Positions 1 through 6,497 of a stretch of 24,845 bases of DNA are shown here, piece by piece (within the stretch, counting starts at the first letter, position 1; each line of letters opens with the position of its first letter). Origin of the DNA: a virus; IMG/VR virus record IMGVR_UViG_3300043539_000123, positions 1 to 24,845 of that record. One strand, 5' to 3'. Made by a program: the position numbers and the translations under genes. The notes beneath the pieces were generated by a model. That model did not search any database. It was not told the origin of the DNA and saw only the letters and a program-made list of their open reading frames with translations.

Positions 1-839
1 ACACTCTTTCTCAACACATCACCCCCATCATTGGTGAATACTATCCTGTGCGTTCCTCCAGGAATAAAGCCATAGACTGCATTCATCCAAAGGTCCTGAG
101 ATAGTGTAGAGTAAAAGTTGGTAGCAGGAATGGAGGTAAGGAACTTGTCAGTGTTACTGCTCAAGTCATAGTTAGTCTCATCCCATGCAGGCCATTGAGT
201 CCATGGCAGTGCACCATTGAATACAAAGTTATTCAGATCATCAATGATATTGTATGTGGTAGTCTTTCTCCCATCTGCATAGGTGATGGCCACATCCTTG
301 TTTGCGTTGGTGATGGAGCTCCAAAGAAAGTTAATCACAATGTATGTACTAGTAGCAACAAGCACAGTGTACAGTCCATCGAAGTTAGCATTCACTGCAC
401 CTACTCCTGTTTGAGTTAAGACTATCTGATCACCCACCACAAATGAGTTAGTGCCATTCAGCTGTACTTTACCTGCATAGGGTGAGGTAACATACTGAGT
501 CATGGCTGAGGTGAATGAGGTCGTAGTTAGATACTCCTCACCTACCTTAAGGTCATACTTGTAGTGGCTATTCGTTGCGTTATACACTGTGGTGTTGGTA
601 GGGAATAGGTCATAGCTTACATAGGCTTGAAGTAGCTTAGTTAAATCTATCTCACCATACCCTGTAGAGTAAACAGGTAGCACCCTGTACTCTGCTATCT
701 GAGTGGCAGTGCCTGACTCATACACCTCAAAGATATACTTAAACCCTGCTAGGTTTTTGTTGGTGCTATCATAGATATACTTGACAGGGTTGTATGCTGG
801 AGTGAGCCGCTGAGGTGCAGCCTTTAATGTCATTGCCAT
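1..839 (-). CDS. Tail-type structural protein, C-terminal part cut by window edge
   Basis: An open frame runs from ATG at 839 off the left edge, giving 279 codons without a stop. The product begins MAMTLKAAPQRLTPAYNP and is rich in Thr, Asn, Tyr and Val with no charged helical stretches, which suggests a beta-rich virion protein. It follows the large terminase and has its own late-type promoter motif ending one base before the ATG. A second in-frame ATG lies two codons downstream and could be the true start. I do not recognise the family. By position it is probably one of the tail genes that would continue into the missing part of the genome. Confidence 0.75.
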   Translation of the reverse strand, partial: MAMTLKAAPQRLTPAYNPVKYIYDSTNKNLAGFKYIFEVYESGTATQIAEYRVLPVYSTGYGEIDLTKLLQAYVSYDLFPTNTTVYNATNSHYKYDLKVGEEYLTTTSFTSAMTQYVTSPYAGKVQLNGTNSFVVGDQIVLTQTGVGAVNANFDGLYTVLVATSTYIVINFLWSSITNANKDVAITYADGRKTTTYNIIDDLNNFVFNGALPWTQWPAWDETNYDLSSNTDKFLTSIPATNFYSTLSQDLWMNAVYGFIPGGTHRIVFTNDGGDVLRKS

Positions 840-840
840 A

Positions 841-869
841 CCTATATTATTCTAGGCAGGTAAAGTGTT
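841..869 (-). promoter_or_regulatory. Late promoter motif, copy A
   Basis: On the minus strand AACA (869-866) is followed by 17 bases and AATATAGG (848-841), one base before the ATG at 839. The same two blocks at the same spacing precede four other genes. It lies in the 31-base gap after the terminase stop. The promoter role is inferred from the conserved spacing. Confidence 0.6.
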
Positions 870-870
870 T

Positions 871-2022
871 CTAAAACGCATAGTAGCTATCATCCGTATA
901 GTACTCCTGCCGGATGTGAGTAGTGGCATACCTGATTGCATCCATGGCATCATCCCACATCTTGACCGGCTCATCAGTGATCATGTCTCCTACTTTTTTC
1001 CACTTGTAATTCTCATACTCTTTCTTGATTGCCTTATCATCCTGGCATAGGACCCCGAATGTCTTGATATTGTCAATGCCTTTCTTGACTACCTTGTTTG
1101 CGTTCTGCACGTCATATCCTGCATTGTTTAACTCGGCAATAATCTCAGGCCTTGCATAGTCTGCTACAATGGTTACAGTCTTCTCCACGTTGAAGCTTTG
1201 CATCTTATCTATGAGCATTGGTGTAGTCAGGTAGCTTTCATATATCACAGGCTCAATGTAGATGTCATTGTCGCACCAATATACACGCATGAGTGCTGTG
1301 GGGTGATTGTAACCAAAGTCCAATCCGTATACATAGTTGACAAACCTAGCAGGCCTATGAGGTATGAATGACCAATTGCTGTAGATGTTACTCTTGCTGA
1401 TTGCTTTCTCACCTAGGGCATAGATTTGGTATAGTGCCTCATCCGTTCTCTTAAGGTCCTCTATCTGAGCTCTAATGCTTTGAGGTAGGAATGGGTTATC
1501 TTTGTACGTTGACTTGATGAGTATGCTTTCCTCCTGAGGTAGCTCATACAGCCATGAGCTTGACTCACTTGGGTTGTAGTCAAAGATTAGCTTGCTTTCA
1601 GTTCTCATATTGAGCTGAGTGAAATCATCGAAGTACAGCTCATTGGCTTCGTTACACCATGCTATGTCTCTTTTCCTACCCCTTATCTTTTGCTCATCAT
1701 CCACACTAAAGAACTCCACTATGCTACCATTAGGGAACGTGTAGATGTGCTCACTCTTGTTGTGGTCTTCTACTGAGTAGATGTTCAGCTCTTTCAATAT
1801 CTCAATGAAGTCCCTGAGCACTGTTGCCCTCAAAGCAGGGAATGTCTTTCTAATGATAGATACTACCTTGTTGTTGTTCTGCAGGCAGTAGATGATAACT
1901 AACTGACATAGGCTGTAGGTCTTAGATGAACGGGAGCCTCCCTCATTAATCATAAACCTTATGCCCTGGTCATTGAGTGCCTCGTAGTTTTTCTCAAAGA
2001 TTACTGTGCTCTTTATCTCCAT
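871..2022 (-). CDS. terL: Terminase large subunit (packaging ATPase-nuclease)
   Basis: This 383-residue protein is the motor that pumps phage DNA into the prohead and cuts it. The N-terminal ATPase has a Walker A-like loop GGSRSSKT at residues 28-35 and a Walker B-like DIAWCNEAN at 119-127. The C-terminal RNase H-like nuclease shows YGLDFGYNHP near residue 232, VADYARPE near 285 and DDAMDAIRYA near 355, which supply the metal-binding acidic residues. The length is slightly short for a TerL but typical of the phage Terminase_3/PBSX group. Its start overlaps the preceding 55-residue gene, and the small terminase lies just upstream, as is usual. Confidence 0.95.
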   Translation of the reverse strand: MEIKSTVIFEKNYEALNDQGIRFMINEGGSRSSKTYSLCQLVIIYCLQNNNKVVSIIRKTFPALRATVLRDFIEILKELNIYSVEDHNKSEHIYTFPNGSIVEFFSVDDEQKIRGRKRDIAWCNEANELYFDDFTQLNMRTESKLIFDYNPSESSSWLYELPQEESILIKSTYKDNPFLPQSIRAQIEDLKRTDEALYQIYALGEKAISKSNIYSNWSFIPHRPARFVNYVYGLDFGYNHPTALMRVYWCDNDIYIEPVIYESYLTTPMLIDKMQSFNVEKTVTIVADYARPEIIAELNNAGYDVQNANKVVKKGIDNIKTFGVLCQDDKAIKKEYENYKWKKVGDMITDEPVKMWDDAMDAIRYATTHIRQEYYTDDSYYAF

Positions 2023-2161
2023 TGGCTATCTGAAATGCATTCATTAGCATGGCCATCTGCCTGCCATCGGTAGCTACTGCCCTCCTGTCTATCCTAACCT
2101 GTACTCCTTTCATCCTGTAGATGTAGTCCTCTACCACTGCACACATGAACTCAATCTGCAT
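1994..2161 (-). CDS. Small conserved-looking protein between the terminase genes
   Basis: A 55-residue frame starts with ATG at 2161 and stops with TGA at 1994-1996. It overlaps the end of the small terminase by 11 bases and the start of the large terminase by 29 bases, so it fills what would otherwise be a 128-base gap between them. The sequence (MQIEFMCAVVEDYIYRMKG..., ending KEHSNL) has normal amino acid composition and a likely helical N-terminus. No family is recognised. Tight overlap on both sides suggests translational coupling with the packaging genes. Confidence 0.65.
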   Translation of the reverse strand: MQIEFMCAVVEDYIYRMKGVQVRIDRRAVATDGRQMAMLMNAFQIANGDKEHSNL

Positions 2162-2573
2162 CCGGTCTCACAATGGTTACCTTGATGCTGTCTATCTTTT
2201 CTCCCTTGGTGGTGGTGTCTACACGTTCGGTTAGGTTGTTCAGACGTTGGGTGATGGATGCATTGTACTGCCCGGTCATGCCACCCTCTATCTGGTCCAT
2301 ACGGATTGCCTCCTCTATACGCGAGCAGATTGTGGCATATTCAGAATATCTATCTCCCTTGTTACAAAAATAATCATTCACTGTTTGCCCTTTCTCAGCA
2401 GCAAAAGTCCTGAAACCCACTTGAGTAAGTGGTCTCTCTAATGGTACTGCTGTAGCTTGACCTGTCTTAGTAGATAGTGAATAGCTATATCTAGGGTTTT
2501 CTTTACACCATCTCTTGTAGGCCTCAAATAGATCCCACATTGCTTCAGGTGTTTCTATGTGTTTTGGTCTCAT
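2151..2573 (-). CDS. terS: Terminase small subunit
   Basis: This 140-residue protein should recognise phage DNA and load the packaging motor. It resembles small terminases of Bacteroidota phages: an N-terminal segment TPEAMWDLFEAYKRWCKENP, a central ERPLTQVGFRTFA helix-turn-helix-like region, the stretch YATICSRIEEAIRMDQIEGGM near residues 79-99, and YNASITQRLNNLTE before a charged C-terminus. It lies just upstream of the large terminase and overlaps the preceding gene by four bases (ATGA). The call rests on family-like motifs and position. Confidence 0.8.
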   Translation of the reverse strand: MRPKHIETPEAMWDLFEAYKRWCKENPRYSYSLSTKTGQATAVPLERPLTQVGFRTFAAEKGQTVNDYFCNKGDRYSEYATICSRIEEAIRMDQIEGGMTGQYNASITQRLNNLTERVDTTTKGEKIDSIKVTIVRPDAD

Positions 2574-2902
2574 TTATCTATCTCTTTAAGTTTTCTACTA
2601 GCCCATTCAATGCCCTCATCACCTCCCCAGGCTAACCACATCAATCTACCACATCCATCTCCTAGTTCTTTCTGTGAGTTCTGCCTATGACGTTCAAAGC
2701 CTGCCATGCGGGCAATGGTATCTCTAGTGATATTCTCCCCATTAGCTAGCTGATTAGCACGAGCCTTACCAACTGCTGTACCACAATCACCCCATCCATT
2801 CTCTTCAGCCCACCTGATTGCTATCTTAGCATTCTCAGTAGCTTGTTTTGGATAGTCATTGTAGGAGTCTACAAACTCAAGGTATTTACTCAGTGGGTGC
2901 AT
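2570..2902 (-). CDS. Conserved phage protein with WxxWGGxxGxxWA motif
   Basis: This 110-residue protein has three recognisable blocks. They are a Gly/Ala/Arg-rich CGTAVGKARANQLANG at about residues 40-55, RDTIARMAGFERH at about 60-72, and CGRLMWLAWGGDEGIEWA at about 84-101. The same pattern (vGxARAxxL, RMxxFxRH, WGGxxGxxWA) occurs in many phage proteins near packaging or portal genes, but its function is not known to me. It is coupled by ATGA to the small terminase downstream and overlaps the 67-residue gene upstream, within the late packaging operon. Confidence 0.8.
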   Translation of the reverse strand: MHPLSKYLEFVDSYNDYPKQATENAKIAIRWAEENGWGDCGTAVGKARANQLANGENITRDTIARMAGFERHRQNSQKELGDGCGRLMWLAWGGDEGIEWASRKLKEIDK

Positions 2903-3089
2903 CAGGCTCCACTCCTTTGAATTTCTTACTTTTAGGCTCTACCTCTTCAAAGATATGGCCTATACCTTTCTCAGTCCAGAACTCAGCTTCATTAGCTGTC
3001 TCTTCAGCAATGGTGAAAGATACCTCTCTCCCATTTAGATATACGGTAATATACTTACCGATAAATTCACTCTTTACTTTCTTTGTCAT
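2886..3089 (-). CDS. Small hypothetical protein of the packaging operon
   Basis: A 67-residue protein, MTKKVKSEFIGKYITVYLNG at its start, with alternating hydrophobic residues in the first half (beta-like) and a Lys/Glu-rich tail ending GVEPDAPTE. It overlaps the genes on both sides (17 bases downstream, 23 bases upstream). Similar small proteins with an N-terminal strand-rich part and a charged tail are common in structural operons, and a head-associated role is only a guess. No catalytic motif is visible. Confidence 0.65.
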   Translation of the reverse strand: MTKKVKSEFIGKYITVYLNGREVSFTIAEETANEAEFWTEKGIGHIFEEVEPKSKKFKGVEPDAPTE

Positions 3090-3243
3090 ATTCGTATTGT
3101 TCTATAAATAACCATGCGTAATAAAGTACTACCCATATCCCAAAAGCTTTCATTGCCATTGAAGTGTTTTCTCTGACTAGAAAGAACGCACCTGTTAATG
3201 CAGTGAATGTAGCTAGTATGCTAATTATTTGAGATAGTCTCAT
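3067..3243 (-). CDS. Small membrane protein, first gene of the late packaging operon
   Basis: A 58-residue frame from ATG at 3243 to TGA at 3067-3069. It begins MRLSQIISILATFTALTGAF and contains two hydrophobic segments, about residues 5-22 and 31-47, followed by an acidic/basic tail EQYEYDKESKE, so a two-pass membrane protein is likely. The late promoter motif copy B ends one base before its ATG. It overlaps the sigma-like gene upstream by 23 bases and the next gene by 23 bases. The function is unknown; an accessory lysis or membrane role is possible but untested. Confidence 0.7.
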   Translation of the reverse strand: MRLSQIISILATFTALTGAFFLVRENTSMAMKAFGIWVVLYYAWLFIEQYEYDKESKE

Positions 3244-3766
3244 ACCTATATTGTAGATTGCGTAAATTTTGTTTAATTTCAGTTATCAGGTAGTGAGCTG
3301 AGGTAACCGGTATACCAAAGTACTTAGCCATGCCTCTAGCTGTGGTATATCCTTTATCAATGTATGCCTCAAACACTATCCTGTGCACGTTATCACTTAT
3401 TTGTGATCTGTATATCTCAATCATCCCTTTGTGAGTGCTGTATATCTTATCCTCAAGTATCTTATCTCGTAGGTCCTGCTCATCATCTACCTGCTCACTT
3501 GGCTTATATTCCATTGAAGTTATCCTATCATCCCTATGGCTCAGTGATGTGTTCCATAGTATCTGATATTTGATGGTATTGAGCAGGTAACTTTTCACCT
3601 GGTCTTCAGTATCTGCATCCTCATTAATGGTTAGCACATGCAGGTAACTGTTGTTTATGACCGTATCTGCCTCAATCTTACTCCCTAGCTTAGTTAGAAA
3701 GTACAGCGTGTAAGCCCTTACCTCATGGTAATGGTTATTGATGTACCTGTCTAAGAGCTTTTTCAT
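3221..3766 (-). CDS. Sigma-factor-like protein, candidate late transcription regulator
   Basis: The product (181 residues from the chosen ATG at 3766) looks like a small ECF-type sigma factor. Residues 31-47 (IEADTVINNSYLHVLTI) resemble the region 2 helix 'aEDlvQevFlrll'. Residues 57-78 resemble the following region 2.3/2.4 helix. Residues 141-168 (ARGMAKYFGIPVTSAHYLI and on) form a region 4-type helix-turn-helix. Upstream in-frame ATGs exist (up to 3841), but this start leaves a modest 32-base overlap with the previous gene and begins at the folded part. It is the last gene of the recombination operon, and a late promoter motif lies in its own 3' end. Family assignment is by pattern only. 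Confidence 0.65.
   Translation of the reverse strand: MKKLLDRYINNHYHEVRAYTLYFLTKLGSKIEADTVINNSYLHVLTINEDADTEDQVKSYLLNTIKYQILWNTSLSHRDDRITSMEYKPSEQVDDEQDLRDKILEDKIYSTHKGMIEIYRSQISDNVHRIVFEAYIDKGYTTARGMAKYFGIPVTSAHYLITEIKQNLRNLQYRYETISNN
3245..3273 (-). promoter_or_regulatory. Late promoter motif, copy B
   Basis: On the minus strand AACA (3273-3270), 17 bases, then AATATAGG (3252-3245), one base before the ATG at 3243. The motif lies inside the 3' end of the sigma-like gene, so if active it would start the packaging transcript independently of the upstream operon. Confidence 0.6.
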
Positions 3767-3953
3767 ACCATACCATAAAATCTTTGTACCATACCTTTCG
3801 CCTGACCGATGCACAAAAGCATTCTCTAGGTTGTGGACCATCGTACTTCATCCTAATCTTGTACAGCTGAACACAGGAGTGCTTAGAGTACTTAATAGCA
3901 TCCGCAGTAGCATCTATCTTATCTACTGTATCTATGTCAACTTGTTCAAACAT
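3735..3953 (-). CDS. Small basic protein with three cysteines, function unknown
   Basis: A 72-residue product beginning MFEQVDIDTVDKIDATADAI. The C-terminal half is basic and aromatic (RMKYDGPQPRECFCASVRRK), with Cys at about residues 27, 45 and 47. The spacing does not match a standard zinc finger, though metal binding is possible. A longer frame extends to 4040, but the chosen ATG gives only a 22-base overlap with the membrane-protein gene upstream and starts at the acidic, folded-looking part. It overlaps the sigma-like gene downstream, so a functional link with transcription control is possible from context only. Confidence 0.6.
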   Translation of the reverse strand: MFEQVDIDTVDKIDATADAIKYSKHSCVQLYKIRMKYDGPQPRECFCASVRRKVWYKDFMVWYEKALRQVHQ

Positions 3954-4180
3954 AATTCTAAAATGTAGGCACCCAGTGCTGCTTGACATGCTAGGATAAA
4001 ATCTTGATGCCATGCCAATGTAAGCCAAAAGGCCACACACTTACTACAGCTCAATGCATCTAGTAAAATGATGGCCCATGTGTCTGGTCTTAAGGACAGG
4101 TATATCCTTGTAATAGTTGCTTGCAGTGGCTCAAAATTGCACCACCACCAAGCTATAGGTATGATAAGTAAGAGTTCCAT
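3932..4180 (-). CDS. Small membrane protein with CSKCxxFW motif
   Basis: An 82-residue hydrophobic protein starting MELLLIIPIAWWW, with a membrane segment at about residues 1-14 and two more at about 35-45 and 50-76. The motif CSKCVAFWLTL at about residues 45-55 recalls a CxxC-x-FW pattern seen in small phage membrane proteins of the DUF1360 kind, although the assignment is tentative. A TATATTTG box (4186-4193, minus strand) lies five bases before the ATG, but no -33 partner is present, so I do not call a promoter. It overlaps its neighbours by 28 and 22 bases. Confidence 0.65.
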   Translation of the reverse strand: MELLLIIPIAWWWCNFEPLQATITRIYLSLRPDTWAIILLDALSCSKCVAFWLTLAWHQDFILACQAALGAYILELCLNKLT

Positions 4181-4389
4181 TTAGACAAATATACTCTAAA
4201 AAAGCTATCGTATATCTCAGTGGTCACATTCCTACCCTGCATGAAGCGGTATAGCTTGGCATAGTTTACCCCCATATCCTCAGATAGATGGGTTAGCTTA
4301 TATCTCTTGGATAGCTTGCCACGTATCTCTCTACGCATCCAATCGGATAGCTGTTGGTCCTCAGAAAGGTAGATCGTCAGTGCTCTCAT
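4153..4389 (-). CDS. Small helix-turn-helix protein
   Basis: The 78-residue product begins MRALTIYLSEDQQLSDW and has a Cro/CI-like helix-turn-helix at about residues 33-60 (LTHLSEDMGVNYAKLYRFMQG), where 'G-V-N-Y-x-x-L-x-R-F' matches the usual turn and recognition helix. The C-terminal part (EIYDSFFRVYLSKW) is probably a further helix or dimerisation segment. The frame extends upstream to an ATG at 4428, but the start at 4389 gives a 29-base overlap with the SSB gene, similar to neighbouring overlaps. It is a plausible DNA-binding regulator; its target is unknown. Confidence 0.65.
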   Translation of the reverse strand: MRALTIYLSEDQQLSDWMRREIRGKLSKRYKLTHLSEDMGVNYAKLYRFMQGRNVTTEIYDSFFRVYLSKWNSYLSYL

Positions 4390-4717
4390 CTGTAGTATCA
4401 AAAGTTTTACGCAATTTATCAACAGCACTGTTTTCTATCTTGGAACTCAGGCTCATGGTCCAAGCTTCAATAGAGTTAAAGTACTTGATTGTACCATCCT
4501 GTGCCTCCCATTTACGACCTCTTAGGTTATACTGCACCTCTACTACCTCACCTGTTTTAAGGTTGTTTGCTAGATCGCATTTGTCCTGGGTTAATTGGAA
4601 CGTTACATACTGCGGATACTCATCCTGTGACTTCAGGGTTACTTCTCTTTTCTTGAATTTGTCAGATACTGACGTTGTTGGGGTAATAAATACCACCTCT
4701 CCTTTGAATTTACTCAT
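4361..4717 (-). CDS. ssb: Single-stranded DNA-binding protein, DUF3127 type
   Basis: A 118-residue protein with the features of the DUF3127 family, an OB-fold group common in Bacteroidota and their phages. The N-terminus MSKFKGEVVFITPTTSVSD, the strand FKKREVTLKSQDEYPQYVTF and the block GEVVEVQYNLRGRKWEAQDG match the family pattern. It ends in an acidic tail with DDLPF, very like the C-terminal tip (DDDIPF) of bacterial SSB proteins that docks repair and replication enzymes. It lies in the same operon as the recombinase and exonuclease, which fits a role in coating single-stranded DNA. Confidence 0.8.
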   Translation of the reverse strand: MSKFKGEVVFITPTTSVSDKFKKREVTLKSQDEYPQYVTFQLTQDKCDLANNLKTGEVVEVQYNLRGRKWEAQDGTIKYFNSIEAWTMSLSSKIENSAVDKLRKTFDTTDESTDDLPF

Positions 4718-4805
4718 GGTTGTTTATGTATTTGATATAGTTTATTGTGCTAATCCACCCCCACACTATTGCAGGGGCTAATAAAATTGATGCTAATATA
4801 ATCAT
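4710..4805 (-). CDS. 31-residue single-pass membrane miniprotein
   Basis: A frame of 31 codons from ATG at 4805 to TAA at 4710-4712. The product begins MIILASILLAPAIVWGWIST, one continuous hydrophobic segment, and ends with a polar tail YIKYINNHE. It is tied to both neighbours: its ATG overlaps the stop of the upstream 82-residue gene as ATGA, and its stop overlaps the SSB start as ATGAGTAA. It fills the only gap in a fully overlapping operon, which is the main argument that it is real. Function unknown. Confidence 0.6.
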   Translation of the reverse strand: MIILASILLAPAIVWGWISTINYIKYINNHE

Positions 4806-5050
4806 TGTATTAAAGTTATTACTATTACTGTTCCTGTTACATACCCTGCACTCATAGCTACTGCATTGAATATCCTCTCACTCCAGTTAGTAGCCTCAAT
4901 CATGTAAGCTAAAAATGGGAGCCCAAGGAATGGACCAATGGCTGCAAAGAATATCATACCAGGTGCATTGCCCTCAGACACAAATCTAATGTAAAATGTA
5001 GAGCATATCTCTATGACTAGAGCTGATAAGAAAATAATAGGGTATCTCAT
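4802..5050 (-). CDS. Small three-pass membrane protein
   Basis: An 82-residue protein with three predicted membrane segments: about residues 4-22 (PIIFLSALVIEICSTFYI), 31-49 (MIFFAAIGPFLGLPFLAYM) and 62-80 (AVAMSAGYVTGTVIVITLI). No family recognised. Its start overlaps the preceding gene by ATGA and its stop overlaps the 31-residue gene by ATGA. The presence of four small membrane proteins in the phage (with those at 3067, 3932 and 4710) hints at some effect on the host envelope, but this is inference. Confidence 0.7.
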   Translation of the reverse strand: MRYPIIFLSALVIEICSTFYIRFVSEGNAPGMIFFAAIGPFLGLPFLAYMIEATNWSERIFNAVAMSAGYVTGTVIVITLIQ

Positions 5051-5268
5051 TTGTCTAGGTTTACTTCGTTATCATTTAAGCTACTGATTAGGAAGTCCTG
5101 TATCTTCTCCACTATCTCATATTGTGCATCCGGTAGGTCTCCATATTTCAACATACTACGTAGCTCTGCTTTGAGCTCCCATAGTACATTTAGCATATCC
5201 TGGCCTTTGATGGCGCAGTAGTGTTCTGCCTGGTCATCAGGCAGGTTAAATTCTAGTGTTGCTTTCAT
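5047..5268 (-). CDS. Small conserved phage protein of MKATLEFNLPDD type
   Basis: A 73-residue acidic protein starting MKATLEFNLPDDQAEHYCAI, followed by a helical part with WELKAELRSMLKYGD. This opening (a strand ending in L-P-D/E-D) followed by an amphipathic helix is widespread in early phage operons, but no function is known to me. ATGA overlaps join it to the zinc-ribbon gene upstream and the membrane gene downstream, so the set is probably translated in a coupled fashion. Confidence 0.7.
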   Translation of the reverse strand: MKATLEFNLPDDQAEHYCAIKGQDMLNVLWELKAELRSMLKYGDLPDAQYEIVEKIQDFLISSLNDNEVNLDK

Positions 5269-5468
5269 ATTGCTCTATAGTATTGACCAGTTCTAAAATC
5301 ATATTGGAACCAGTTATTTTTGAACTTTTTAATGTATGTTTCTTCATTGATCTGCATGATATTACCACCACAGTCTAAGCATTTTGTATTGCTCTTAGGG
5401 CAATAATGATACACAGCTTCACATCCAGGGACAGGACATACTTTGATTACTTCAAGTGTTGTTTTCAT
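5265..5468 (-). CDS. Small zinc-ribbon protein
   Basis: A 67-residue product with four or five cysteines in zinc-ribbon order: CPVPGC at residues 11-16, then CPKSNTKCLDCGG at about 23-35. The two CxxxxC/CxxC-like knuckles suggest one bound zinc. The C-terminal half is basic and aromatic (KKFKNNWFQYDFRTGQYY). The likely role is nucleic-acid or protein binding, but no enzyme domain is visible. It overlaps its neighbours by ATGA on both sides within the recombination operon. Confidence 0.7.
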   Translation of the reverse strand: MKTTLEVIKVCPVPGCEAVYHYCPKSNTKCLDCGGNIMQINEETYIKKFKNNWFQYDFRTGQYYRAI

Positions 5469-5671
5469 ATTATTTCGTTATTACATTCTTTTAATAGTTC
5501 TACTACCTTATCAAAGCCAAGTATCTCAGTTACTTTCCCTATAAGCAATAGGTGCTTTAATCTTTGTTTGGACTCCATTGCTCTGGCTTGTTCAATATCT
5601 CCCTTTGTGAACTTACCACGTTTATTAAAAAGTTGTTGTTCCAACCACTCTACTGCTGTTTGTTCTTTCAT
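5465..5671 (-). CDS. Small hypothetical protein (EQTAVEWL type)
   Basis: A 68-residue helical protein beginning MKEQTAVEWLEQQL. This N-terminal pattern, followed by a helix rich in Glu, Lys and Met (DIEQARAMESKQRLKH), recurs in small proteins of Bacteroidota phages and prophages and has no known function. It starts three bases after the upstream gene stops and overlaps the zinc-ribbon gene by ATGA. Confidence 0.7.
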   Translation of the reverse strand: MKEQTAVEWLEQQLFNKRGKFTKGDIEQARAMESKQRLKHLLLIGKVTEILGFDKVVELLKECNNEII

Positions 5672-5674
5672 AGG

Positions 5675-5872
5675 TTAAAATAAACGTTCTTTAATCACCG
5701 GTAACTCAGGACCATAAATCTGCTCAGTGAGCTCATCAGCGTATTGCCTTGCAGCATTAGCTACATACTCGCATGGGTTTTTAATCAGCTCATCCCGGTA
5801 GTGTCCTGATGCAGCCAGTAGGCCTTGCATGGCAGCTATCACTGCTGCCTCAAAAAATTCTTCTCTAGTCAT
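5675..5872 (-). CDS. Small hypothetical protein
   Basis: A 65-residue product starting MTREEFFEAAVIAAMQGLLA and ending LPVIKERLF. It is predicted helical, with a central motif AASGHYRDELIKNPCEYVANAA. Comparable small proteins (first helix, then 'xxANAAxxYADxL') are common in phage early operons, function unknown. One base separates it from the exonuclease upstream and two bases from the 68-residue gene downstream. Confidence 0.65.
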   Translation of the reverse strand: MTREEFFEAAVIAAMQGLLAASGHYRDELIKNPCEYVANAARQYADELTEQIYGPELPVIKERLF

Positions 5873-5873
5873 G

Positions 5874-6497
5874 TTATTTATTGTTTAATTGGGTTAGTAC
5901 TTCGTTGTAGAACTCAGTGGCTAGGATAAGCCTCTCAGCCATTTGTATCTCAATTTCCTTATCTCTTTCAAAGGTGATGGATGTAATTCTCTTCTCAGGT
6001 GCAATGTGCTCCACATAGTGCAGTGCTCCATTCTCATACTCACCTAATAGCTCAGGTGCAGTGGATACCATGACATAGCACAGCTCAAATGATGGCATGT
6101 CATACAGCCACATGTAGGCACGTCCTTGCCATTCATAGTCAGATAGATCCTTGAGCTCGTAGTTAGTAGCAGGGAACGTATCCAATGACCACGAGGTCTT
6201 AATATCTATGATGGATGTATCAGTGATGATATCACAGCATCCGGATAACCACTCATTCTCTGCCCTCTCCTCATTCTTTTTGTAGTCCTCTAATCTTACC
6301 AGGTTAAGTAGGTTAATACTGTCCTGCTCCTGTGCTAGTCCTTTGGTGATGTACTTGCTGTTCAGCTCACTCCTGTACTCAAAGAAATCCTCTTTGGCTT
6401 TTTGGATGATATAGCTCTTAGCTGTTTGGCTCAATGCCTCCCCCTTAGTACGGGAGGAGGTCATTAGTTTACCTAGTGATGATGCTCTAAATTTCAT
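5874..6497 (-). CDS. YqaJ-like PD-(D/E)XK exonuclease of the recombination module
   Basis: This 207-residue protein carries the core of a lambda-exonuclease/YqaJ-type nuclease. Gly53 and Glu57 lie in the stretch KGLAQEQD, Asp89 in SGCCDII, and Asp98-Ile-Lys100 in SIIDIKTSW, which together match the G...E, D and (D/E)xK catalytic pattern. Such enzymes resect double-stranded DNA ends so that a partner recombinase can anneal the exposed strand. The partner is the ERF-type protein directly upstream, joined by an ATGA overlap. The N-terminal ASSLGKLMTSSR resembles the YqaJ family opening. Confidence 0.8.
   Translation of the reverse strand: MKFRASSLGKLMTSSRTKGEALSQTAKSYIIQKAKEDFFEYRSELNSKYITKGLAQEQDSINLLNLVRLEDYKKNEERAENEWLSGCCDIITDTSIIDIKTSWSLDTFPATNYELKDLSDYEWQGRAYMWLYDMPSFELCYVMVSTAPELLGEYENGALHYVEHIAPEKRITSITFERDKEIEIQMAERLILATEFYNEVLTQLNNK

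Noticed and set aside
4186-4193. TATATTTG box before the gene at 4180
   Set aside because: There is no TTG at the -33 distance, and the box lies within the coding sequence of the HTH gene, so it may be a chance match.
4380-4781. Plus-strand frame of 133 codons opposite the SSB gene
   Set aside because: It is the mirror of a well-supported gene with SSB features; the translation is rich in Ser, Leu and Cys, as expected of a reverse-strand shadow.
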